Below, one piece after another: positions 1 to 5,395 of a DNA stretch of 6,492 nucleotides. The notes beneath the pieces were generated by a model that saw only the letters and a program-made list of their open reading frames with translations, searched no databases and was not told the DNA's origin. Source of the DNA: CAIYMF01 sp943329595. GTDB lineage: Bacteria; Actinomycetota; Actinomycetes; S36-B12; CAIYMF01. Location: positions 1-6,492 of the forward strand of contig CALQEM020000194.1 in the NCBI GenBank assembly GCA_943329595.2, written 5' to 3'. Each line of letters opens with the position of its first letter. Positions within the stretch are counted from its first letter, which is position 1. The translations under genes were made by a program, and so were the position numbers.

Positions 1-479
1 CACCTGAGCCCACGGCCATCCTGCCAGCCCCTCCACCGCCCACCCTGCGCACCGGCTCACGTGGCGAGGCCGAGACCCGTCGCCTGCTACGTATTCGCAA
101 TCAGCTCAGCGGCCTCATTCCCGCGGTGGCGCACCTGCACCCCGAGGCCGGAGCTGAACTCGCCCGCGCCGACTCTGAGGCCGGTCCCGCGCTCAACGCA
201 CTCGTCTACCGCCTCAGCGTGCTTGATCACATCGAGCGGGCCTTGCCCAGCTCGGCGGCATCTCGGCAGGCAGCCCAGTCGGCCGACTCGGTGGCGCGTC
301 GGCTGGCAGTGGGGGTCGACGCCTACGACCTCCTCGTCGCGGCGGCCGCAGCACTCCTCGCCGCGCCCGACATCGGACGAAGCTCCGACGACGTGCTAGG
401 TCCGGCTATCGACGCACTGGCGGCCTACGCCCATGGCCTCACGGTGTCGGCCGACACCTTCAGCACCGACGTCAACTAA
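1..479 (+). CDS. Partial hypothetical protein (C-terminal part, left edge)
   Basis: The reading frame is open from base 3 (bases 1-2 end an earlier codon) to the TAA at 477-479, giving 158 visible residues; the gene begins outside the window. Codons upstream of the first in-frame GTG (126) still show about 70% G/C at third positions, so the truncated longer reading is preferred to a start at 126. I do not recognise the family. Visible features are a Pro-rich, linker-like stretch (LPAPPPPTLR, residues 7-16), then an Ala-rich, mostly helical region including GVDAYDLLVAAAAALLA, and a polar C-terminus ending STDVN. There is no clear membrane segment, metal site or catalytic motif in the visible part. 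The GV-AY--LV-AAA pattern vaguely recalls the C-terminal helices of actinobacterial envelope-stress proteins such as PspM, but that is too weak to assign. It converges on holB with 15 bp between stops, so it is not part of the replication operon. Confidence 0.6.
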   Translation, partial: PEPTAILPAPPPPTLRTGSRGEAETRRLLRIRNQLSGLIPAVAHLHPEAGAELARADSEAGPALNALVYRLSVLDHIERALPSSAASRQAAQSADSVARRLAVGVDAYDLLVAAAAALLAAPDIGRSSDDVLGPAIDALAAYAHGLTVSADTFSTDVN

Positions 480-494
480 CCGGGCGCCTCGCGG

Positions 495-1664
495 TCAGCC
501 ACGGGCCAGCTCGACGGTGAGCCCCTCGAGCAGCAGCTGCGGGCTGGCATTGCTCTCCATCAGACGCCGCGTTCGGCTGATGGCGTCAAGGCGCCGGCGC
601 GAGCTCTCAGGGCTACTCTCGGCGGCCACCCTCTGCAGCGTCGGCCGAAGCTCCTCGTTGACCAAATCGACACCCGCTCCCACCTGCAGTACCAGCACGT
701 CGCGGTAGAAGGTCAGCAGATCGACTAGCGCTCGGTCGAGTCGGTCACGCACAGCTCGGGTGCGACGCGACTTCTGATGTCCCTCAAGCTCCTTCACCGC
801 CCCCTTCGCCAGTCGCTCGATGCGGGTCTTAGTGATGCCGCTGCCGGTGGAGCCCTCACCGTAGGCACGCAGCAACTCGTCTCGCTCGTCAGTATCGAGT
901 GGCCCGGTGTACGAGTTCGCATCGGCCGTCGCCGTGGCCACGATGTCGGCTGCCGCAGCGAAGCAGGCGGGCAGGTTGTGCAGTTCCATCGGAATGCGCA
1001 GCACGTGCTGGCGGCGGATGCGGGCGTCTTCATCGAGGGCAAGGGCCCGGGCTCGACCCACATGGCCCTGCGCAGCGCGTGCCGCAAAAGCGGCCATCGA
1101 CGGCTCGATACCACCGGCCTCGAGCAGCCCTGCCACCTCGCGCCACGGCGGCGTACGGAGGCCCAGCACCCGGCAGCGGCTTCGGATCGTGGGCAGTACA
1201 TCCTCGGTGCTGGGTGCGCACAACAGCCACACGGTGTGCGGAGTGGGCTCCTCAATCGCCTTCAGCAGCATGTTGCCGCTTACCTCGTTGAGCCGGTCGG
1301 CATCTTCGACGATCATCACGGTCCAGGTGCCACGGTCGGGCGAGAGGCACGCCCGCGACATCAGGCCCCGCGCCTCGTCGACCGTAATTTGCAACTGCTG
1401 AGGATTGAAGCGCACCACGTCGGGGTGCGCGTCGTTGCTCACCTCACGGCAGGCGCGGCAGGTGCCACAGCCGCCGGTGTCGCACTGCAGCGCCGCCGCA
1501 AACAGCAGTGCCGCAGTAGAACGGCCAGCCCCCGGAGGACCGATGATGAGCCAGGCATGTGTCATCGCTGTTCCGGGTGGCGTGAGCCGGGCATCGGCGA
1601 CCGCCCGCTGCAGCGTGGCGACCGAATCGTGCTGGCCCACCAGCACGTTCCACCCGGCGGTCAT
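495..1664 (-). CDS. holB: DNA polymerase III subunit delta' (clamp loader)
   Basis: This 389-residue protein is the delta' subunit of the clamp-loader complex, which loads the sliding clamp at primer-template junctions. The N-terminal AAA+ domain shows a P-loop-like GPPGAGRST (42-50), a zinc-binding loop with four cysteines (C61, C66, C69, C72), a Walker B-like VMIVEDAD (116-123), the MLLKAIEEP motif (132-140), and a sensor 1 to SRC segment ending IRSRC (160-164) that supplies the arginine finger to the neighbouring subunit. The C-terminal half is helical, as expected for the collar domain. Length is near that of actinobacterial delta' proteins and longer than the 334 residues of E. coli. The P-loop lysine is replaced by arginine (R48), in keeping with delta' being a non-hydrolysing subunit. 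The ATG overlaps the tmk stop (ATGA) and is preceded by GGGGGA six bases away, so translation is probably coupled to tmk. It could only be confused with DnaX (gamma/tau), which keeps the Walker lysine; the tmk neighbour supports holB. Confidence 0.95.
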   Translation of the reverse strand: MTAGWNVLVGQHDSVATLQRAVADARLTPPGTAMTHAWLIIGPPGAGRSTAALLFAAALQCDTGGCGTCRACREVSNDAHPDVVRFNPQQLQITVDEARGLMSRACLSPDRGTWTVMIVEDADRLNEVSGNMLLKAIEEPTPHTVWLLCAPSTEDVLPTIRSRCRVLGLRTPPWREVAGLLEAGGIEPSMAAFAARAAQGHVGRARALALDEDARIRRQHVLRIPMELHNLPACFAAAADIVATATADANSYTGPLDTDERDELLRAYGEGSTGSGITKTRIERLAKGAVKELEGHQKSRRTRAVRDRLDRALVDLLTFYRDVLVLQVGAGVDLVNEELRPTLQRVAAESSPESSRRRLDAISRTRRLMESNASPQLLLEGLTVELARG

Positions 1665-2287
1665 ACCGATTCCCCCGCCACCACGACGTCGACCGCCGCG
1701 GCCACACGGCGGGCGATGTCGTCGCGCTCAGCATCGGCGGCGATGACGAGGTAGCGCTCAGGCTGCCTGGCCGCGAGGTCGAGGAAGCCCTGACGCACCC
1801 GCAGGTGGAAGTCGAGCGGCTCGGCCTCCATGCGGTCGGGCTTGCCCGCCCGGCCCAGGCCCACAGAGGGTGCCACGTCGAGCACGATGGTGAGGTCAGG
1901 CAGCAAGCTCTCGGTGGCCCAGAGGCTGATCTCCTCAACCACGTCGATGCCCAGCGCTCGTGAGATGCCCTGGTAGGCGATAGACGAGTCGAGGTAGCGG
2001 TCGGTGATCACCACCGCGCCCCGCTCGAGCCCCGGCCGGATCGTGCGCTCAACGTGCTCGGCGCGGGCGGCGGCAAACAGCAGCGTCTCAGCGCGGGCCG
2101 ACAGCCCGGCGAACCGGTGGTCGAGCAGGATCTCGCGGATGGCCTCTGCCGCGGGTGCGCCTCCGGGCTCACGCGTGACCACTACCTCGCGGCCCTGCTC
2201 GCGCAGATGTGCCGCGAGGGCCGCGGCCTGGGTGCTCTTGCCCGCACCCTCGCCACCCTCGAACGCGATGAACCGACCGCTGGGCAT
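1661..2287 (-). CDS. tmk: Thymidylate kinase (dTMP kinase)
   Basis: This 208-residue enzyme phosphorylates dTMP to dTDP with ATP, the step shared by the de novo and salvage routes to dTTP, in the cytoplasm. Visible motifs are the P-loop GEGAGKST around residues 12-19, TREPGG (38-43), the substrate-site DRYLDSSIAYQG (96-107) with its DRY signature, and a LID-region stretch with R146 and D151-R152, followed by LDFHLRVRQGFL. The P-loop has no arginine and the LID does, as in bacterial type II thymidylate kinases. Length is normal (about 205-215). The ATG at 2287 is secure: an in-frame TAG lies 12 bases upstream (2297-2299), and the distance to the P-loop is typical. There is no good Shine-Dalgarno; a TAGGCT hexamer lies exactly six bases before the ATG and may be a -10 element for a leaderless transcript. 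It lies 79 bp after topA and overlaps holB by four bases. Confidence 0.97.
   Translation of the reverse strand: MPSGRFIAFEGGEGAGKSTQAAALAAHLREQGREVVVTREPGGAPAAEAIREILLDHRFAGLSARAETLLFAAARAEHVERTIRPGLERGAVVITDRYLDSSIAYQGISRALGIDVVEEISLWATESLLPDLTIVLDVAPSVGLGRAGKPDRMEAEPLDFHLRVRQGFLDLAARQPERYLVIAADAERDDIARRVAAAVDVVVAGESV
1671..1676 (-). promoter_or_regulatory. Ribosome binding site of holB
   Basis: On the minus strand GGGGGA lies six bases before the holB ATG, inside the last codons of tmk. Together with the ATGA overlap it supports the holB start at 1664 and suggests translational coupling or re-initiation by ribosomes finishing tmk. Confidence 0.6.
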
Positions 2288-2293
2288 GCGCCG

Positions 2294-2299
2294 AGCCTA
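2294..2299 (-). promoter_or_regulatory. Candidate -10 element for a leaderless tmk transcript
   Basis: The minus strand reads TAGGCT, which fits the actinobacterial TAnnnT -10 consensus, followed by six bases (CGGCGC) and the tmk ATG. This is the spacing that would put the transcription start on the A of the ATG. No convincing -35 hexamer is seen 17-19 bases upstream, and tmk lacks a Shine-Dalgarno sequence. The alternative is that tmk is read only by read-through from topA, with weak initiation at this ATG. No terminator-like hairpin was found in the 79-bp topA-tmk gap (2288-2366). Confidence 0.35.
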
Positions 2300-2366
2300 C
2301 GGTCTACTCACAGACGGCGGGCACCAGCACCTCAGGAGCGGTTCGCCAGCCAGCGATTCTGACGAT

Positions 2367-5150
2367 CTAGGTAGCGGGAACAACCTCGAGGGGCGCCGCC
2401 GCCGTCTTCTTGGCAGGCGCCTTCTTCTTGGCCGCCGACTTCTTGGTAGCAGTCTTTTTCGCTGCCGTCTTCTTCGCGGCGGTCTTCTTCGCAGCAGACT
2501 TCTTGGCGGGGGCCTTCTTCTTCGCCGCCGCCTTCTTGACGCGCTTGACCGGCGCGCGGTCGCGACGGTCGGCCAAGAGTTCGTGGGCTCGCTCCGGGGT
2601 GATCGTCGCCGCATCGTCGCCGCTGCGCAGCGAGGCATTAACCCCACCATCGGTCACGTACGGACCGAAGCGACCCTCGCGCAGGGTGATGACTCCCCCC
2701 GACACGGGGTCCTCGCCCAGGGTGCGCAGCGGCTGGGCAGCAGCACGCTGGCCTCGACGCTGCTTGGGCTGGGCGAACAGCGCCAGCGCCTCGTCGAGGG
2801 TGACGTTGAAGATGGCGTCCTCGCTCTCGAGCGAGCGGGTGTCGGTGGTATCGCCCAGAACCTTGGTGAGGTACGGGCCGTAGCGCCCGTTTTGCGCCAG
2901 AATCTCGGCACCGTCGGCGGAATCTGCTCCGACCATCCGCGGAAGCGCCAGCAGCCGCAGCGCGTCATCGAGGGTGATCGTGTCGAGCGCCATCGTCGAC
3001 AGCAGCGATGCAGTGCGGGGCTTGACCGCGTTGCGTCCCTTGGTGGGCTCGTCCTCGCCCAGCACCTCGGTAACGTACGGGCCGTAGCGGCCCGCCTTCG
3101 CCATGACGACACGTCCGCTCTCGGGGTCATTACCCAGGGTGTACTCGCCGCTGGGCCGGTTGAACAGTTCCTCGGCCATGGCAGCGTCGAGTTCGTCGGG
3201 CGCTAGCTCGTCGGGCACATTGGCGCGCACGCCGTCGTTGCGGTCGAGGTAGGGCCCGTACCGACCCACGCGCAGAATCGCGTCGCTGCCCTCGATGGGG
3301 AAGGCCGACAGTTCGCGCGGGTCGATCTCAGTAGCGTTGGCTAGCAGCTCGAGCAGGCCGACGAAGTCGCTGCCGCCCCGACCTCGGTAGAAGGCGTCGA
3401 GGGTGTCGTTGCGGGCGCCCTCGCCGCTCGACACGAGGTCGAGCCGCTCCTCCATGCGGGCGGTGAAGCCGTAGTCGACGAGAACCCCGAAGTGCTCCTC
3501 CATCAGCCTGTTGACGGCAAAGGCGGTCCAGGTGGGCACCAGCGCGGAACCTCGCTTGGTGACGTAGCCGCGGTCGATGATGGTGGACATGATCGAGGCG
3601 TAGGTCGAGGGTCGGCCGATGCCGCGCTCCTCGAGCACCTTGATCAGGCTCGCCTCGGTGTAGCGGGCGGGGGGCTTGGTGGCGTGCGGCGCCGCCTCGA
3701 GCGACAGTGCGGTGACCGAGTCGCCGGCCGCGAGCATCGGCAGCCTGCCGCCCTCGCCATCCTCGTCGTCGGCACGCTCGTCGTCACCGCCAATGTCGTA
3801 GGCGGCTAGGAATCCGGGGAACAGGATGACCGTGCCCGTGGCGGTGAACTCAACGGCCCGACCATCTGCTGAGGTGGCCGACATTCTGATCGTGGTGCTC
3901 GAGGTGCGCGCGTCGGCCATCTGTGAGGCCACCGTGCGCTTCCAGATCAGGTCGTAGAGGCGGAAATCGTCGCCGCTGAGCTCGCGGCTGACCTCGGCCG
4001 GGGTGCGGAAGCTGTCACCCGAGGGCCTGATGGCCTCGTGTGCCTCCTGCGCGTTCTTGACCTTGCTCGAGTAGGTGCGCACCTTCTCAGCCACGTACTC
4101 GGCGCCATAGAGGGTTGCGGCCTGGGCGCGGGCCGCCGCGATGGCACTGCTCGACAGCGACACCGAGTCGGTACGCATGTAGGTGATGTAGCCGCGCTCG
4201 TAGAGTCCCTGCGCCACGCGCATCGTGCGCTTGGAGTCCCAGCTGAACTTGCCCGAGGCCTCCTGCTGCAGCGTTGACGTGATGAACGGTGCCCTGGGGC
4301 TCTTGCGGCCGGGCTTGTCAGTGACCGACTCAACCGTGAACGCCGAGTCGCTCAGCGCCGCTGCCAGTGCGATTGCCGACGCCTCATCGAGCTGCAGCAC
4401 CGCCTCAGACTTGAGCTGGCCGCGGTCGTCGAAGTCGCTGCCGGTGGCGATGCGTCGGCCGTCGACGGTGACCAGCTTCGCGTTGAAGCGCTCGGGGTCG
4501 AACACGCCCTTGATGTCGGCGTAGGAGGCCGATCGGAAGGCGATGCGCTCGCGCTCGCGCTCGACAACCAGGCGCACCGCCACCGACTGCACGCGGCCGG
4601 CCGACTTGGCCGACGCGCCAATCTTGCGCCACAGCACCTCGGAGACGTCCCAGCCGTAGAGGCGGTCGATGATGCGACGGCCCTCCTGGGCATCAACGAG
4701 GTCCATGTCGAGGTCGCGGGTATTCTCAGCGGCTCGCTGGATGGCGTCCTTGGTGATCTCGTTGAACACCATGCGCCGCACCGGCACCTTGGGCTGGAGC
4801 ACCTCAAGCAGGTGCCACGCGATGGCTTCGCCCTCGCGGTCCTCATCGGTGGCCAGGATGAGTTCGTCGGCGTTCTTGAGCGCCGCCTTCAGCTCGGCGA
4901 CCTTCTTGCGCTTGCTGGGAGACACCACGTAGTAGGCGACGTAGCCGTTGTCGACGTCGACCGCGTAGCGCGACCAGGCCTCCTTCTGCAGGTCGGCAGA
5001 CAGCTCCTTCTTGGTGGCGAGGTCGCGGATGTGGCCGACGCTGGCGTCGACCTCATATCCCGCGCCGAGGTAGCCCTGAATCGTCTTGGCCTTCGCCGGG
5101 GACTCGACGATGACCAGACGCCTCAGCGCCCCATCGGACTTCGCTGCCAT
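2367..5150 (-). CDS. topA: DNA topoisomerase I (type IA)
   Basis: This 927-residue enzyme relaxes negative supercoils by transient single-strand cleavage. The N-terminal Toprim domain has RLVIVESPAKAKTI (E16) and the metal-binding TDEDREGEA (D102, D104, E106). SAGRVQSVAVRLVVERE (183-199) belongs to the conserved core. The active site is YITYMRTDS (321-329), with Y324 the expected nucleophile and R326 beside it. RYTEASLIKVLEERGIGRPSTY (496-517) is also characteristic. From about residue 615 there are topoisomerase C-terminal repeats with four GR(Y/F)GPY motifs (629, 687, 755, 826), then a Lys/Ala tail (about 869-916). There is no zinc ribbon; the protein contains no cysteine at all. These are actinobacterial traits and the length is close to the mycobacterial enzyme (about 934). 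I chose the ATG at 5150 because GGGAGG lies nine bases upstream and the family begins just before VIVESPAKA. A GTG at 5240 would add 30 unconserved residues across the presumed promoter. An acidic stretch (DDERADDEDGEGG, 456-468) is a likely surface loop. Confidence 0.97.
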   Translation of the reverse strand: MAAKSDGALRRLVIVESPAKAKTIQGYLGAGYEVDASVGHIRDLATKKELSADLQKEAWSRYAVDVDNGYVAYYVVSPSKRKKVAELKAALKNADELILATDEDREGEAIAWHLLEVLQPKVPVRRMVFNEITKDAIQRAAENTRDLDMDLVDAQEGRRIIDRLYGWDVSEVLWRKIGASAKSAGRVQSVAVRLVVERERERIAFRSASYADIKGVFDPERFNAKLVTVDGRRIATGSDFDDRGQLKSEAVLQLDEASAIALAAALSDSAFTVESVTDKPGRKSPRAPFITSTLQQEASGKFSWDSKRTMRVAQGLYERGYITYMRTDSVSLSSSAIAAARAQAATLYGAEYVAEKVRTYSSKVKNAQEAHEAIRPSGDSFRTPAEVSRELSGDDFRLYDLIWKRTVASQMADARTSSTTIRMSATSADGRAVEFTATGTVILFPGFLAAYDIGGDDERADDEDGEGGRLPMLAAGDSVTALSLEAAPHATKPPARYTEASLIKVLEERGIGRPSTYASIMSTIIDRGYVTKRGSALVPTWTAFAVNRLMEEHFGVLVDYGFTARMEERLDLVSSGEGARNDTLDAFYRGRGGSDFVGLLELLANATEIDPRELSAFPIEGSDAILRVGRYGPYLDRNDGVRANVPDELAPDELDAAMAEELFNRPSGEYTLGNDPESGRVVMAKAGRYGPYVTEVLGEDEPTKGRNAVKPRTASLLSTMALDTITLDDALRLLALPRMVGADSADGAEILAQNGRYGPYLTKVLGDTTDTRSLESEDAIFNVTLDEALALFAQPKQRRGQRAAAQPLRTLGEDPVSGGVITLREGRFGPYVTDGGVNASLRSGDDAATITPERAHELLADRRDRAPVKRVKKAAAKKKAPAKKSAAKKTAAKKTAAKKTATKKSAAKKKAPAKKTAAAPLEVVPAT
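2403..2546 (-). repeat. Lys/Ala pentapeptide repeat encoding the TopA basic tail
   Basis: These bases encode TopA residues 869-916, a tail of Lys pairs in an AAKKT/AAKKS register. Lys-Lys pairs recur every five residues from 883 to 909, that is every 15 bp, and an AAKKKAPAKK unit stands at both ends (875-884 and 906-915). At DNA level this gives recurring CTTCTT blocks on the plus strand. Similar tails occur in histone H1-like bacterial proteins and in actinobacterial TopA, where they bind DNA and aid processivity. Near-repetitive DNA here could vary in copy number between strains. Confidence 0.8.
2658..3266 (-). repeat. Four GR(Y/F)GPY C-terminal repeat modules in topA
   Basis: Hexapeptides GRYGPY, GRYGPY, GRYGPY and GRFGPY are encoded at 3249-3266, 3075-3092, 2871-2888 and 2658-2675, that is TopA residues 629, 687, 755 and 826, spaced 58, 68 and 71 residues apart. 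Each begins a module followed by segments such as TITLDDALRLLALP and NVTLDEALALFAQP. These are the topoisomerase C-terminal repeats that replace zinc ribbons in actinobacterial TopA and bind single-stranded DNA. Confidence 0.85.
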
Positions 5151-5159
5151 GTGGTGATG

Positions 5160-5165
5160 CCTCCC
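5160..5165 (-). promoter_or_regulatory. Ribosome binding site deciding the topA start
   Basis: The minus strand reads GGGAGG, then nine bases, then the ATG at 5150. It is the only strong Shine-Dalgarno match near the possible starts, and it fixes the topA start 30 codons inside the longest open frame. Confidence 0.8.
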
Positions 5166-5193
5166 AGGAGAAGAAAATGAGCGATCGTCCCGG

Positions 5194-5224
5194 AGTCTGA
5201 CCCTGCCACCCCGGGTGCTGTCAA
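5194..5224 (-). promoter_or_regulatory. Candidate sigma-70-type topA promoter
   Basis: The minus strand has a perfect TTGACA (5224-5219) as -35. A possible -10, CAGACT (5199-5194), follows after a long 19-base spacer and matches the TAnnnT consensus only at A2 and T6. The spacer contains a small inverted repeat, CACCC-C-GGGTG. Transcription would start near 5187, giving a leader of roughly 37 bases with the GGGAGG ribosome site. The -35 is convincing and the -10 is weak. Poor -10 elements with long spacers are typical of promoters that depend on DNA superhelicity, which would suit topA. Confidence 0.4.
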
Positions 5225-5237
5225 GTCGACTCACCCC

Positions 5238-5260
5238 CACCCCCTCCTTCGGAGGGGGTG
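5238..5260 (-). repeat. 10-bp perfect hairpin with C/G tracts upstream of the topA promoter
   Basis: CACCCCCTCC (5238-5247) and GGAGGGGGTG (5251-5260) are perfectly complementary around a 3-base loop. There is no T tract on either side, so it is not a classical intrinsic terminator, though GC-rich actinobacterial terminators often lack one. The stem begins 13 bases upstream of the putative topA -35. It could be a backup terminator for hppA transcripts or a cruciform-prone upstream element. ACCCCC occurs twice in tandem (5233-5238 and 5239-5244), giving the G-rich arm a second pairing partner. Confidence 0.55.
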
Positions 5261-5268
5261 ACCGGAAT

Positions 5269-5394
5269 CACGTTCGGGCGAGTCGCGGCGAGCCCGGTCG
5301 CCGTTCGCTTGCTGACGTTCCGCCAACGCCAAGGGGCGGGGAGGTTGCCCTCGCCCGCCCCTTGGAAGGGTGCTGGTGTGTTGCTCCGAACGTG
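5269..5394 (-). repeat. 9-bp inverted repeat enclosing the hppA 3' region
   Basis: CACGTTCGG (5269-5277) and CCGAACGTG (5386-5394) are perfect reverse complements, 108 bases apart. The right arm starts one base after the hppA stop codon, and the arms enclose the main terminator hairpin. CGTTC also occurs at 5302-5306 and 5316-5320, giving two shorter alternative partners (6 bp) for the same right arm. A smaller stem, CGGCGA/TCGCCG, lies at 5286-5291/5298-5303. The RNA could therefore fold as a multibranch structure with competing pairings; whether it has a function is unknown. Confidence 0.4.
5329..5365 (-). terminator. Hairpin terminator of hppA
   Basis: A perfect 12-bp stem, CCAAGGGGCGGG (5329-5340) with CCCGCCCCTTGG (5354-5365), lies 30 bases after the hppA stop. 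Inside it GAGG (5341-5344) can pair with CCTC (5349-5352) across a 4-base loop, leaving one bulged G. After the hairpin the transcript reads CGUUGG, so there is no real U tract. This agrees with the GC-rich, U-poor terminators common in actinobacteria. Confidence 0.7.
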
Positions 5395-5395
5395 G

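Noticed and set aside
126..479. Complete small gene starting at the GTG at 126
   Set aside because: The frame stays open to the window edge, the upstream codons keep the third-position G/C bias, and there is no clear ribosome site before 126, so a partial larger gene is more likely.
495..560. Possible shared terminator between holB and the left-hand gene
   Set aside because: Only small or widely spaced complementary words (such as GCCAGC/GCTGGC) occur, inside holB coding sequence. The 15-bp gap itself holds no hairpin.
777..1754. 325-residue plus-strand open frame antisense to holB
   Set aside because: The holB frame carries P-loop, zinc and SRC motifs and the tmk overlap; this frame has none and is a codon-bias shadow.
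2288..2366. Terminator between topA and tmk
   Set aside because: No stem of useful length was found in the 79-bp gap, so read-through from topA to tmk remains likely.
2410..2883. Plus-strand frame beginning with a hydrophobic Phe/Ala repeat that looks like a membrane segment
   Set aside because: The Phe-Phe-Ala repeat is just the reverse complement of the TopA Ala-Lys-Lys repeat (TTC opposite GAA/AAG-type codons). It has no supporting start signal.
2004..3206. 400-residue plus-strand open frame antisense to tmk and topA
   Set aside because: It lies wholly opposite two certain genes, has low-complexity Arg/Leu/Gly sequence where it crosses the Lys-tail repeat, and shows no family motif. Long antisense frames are expected in high-G+C DNA.
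5151..5240. Upstream GTG start for topA at 5240, adding 30 residues
   Set aside because: The extension is not typical of the family, begins inside the 10-bp hairpin, and would run across the TTGACA element, whereas the ATG at 5150 has a strong, well-spaced Shine-Dalgarno.
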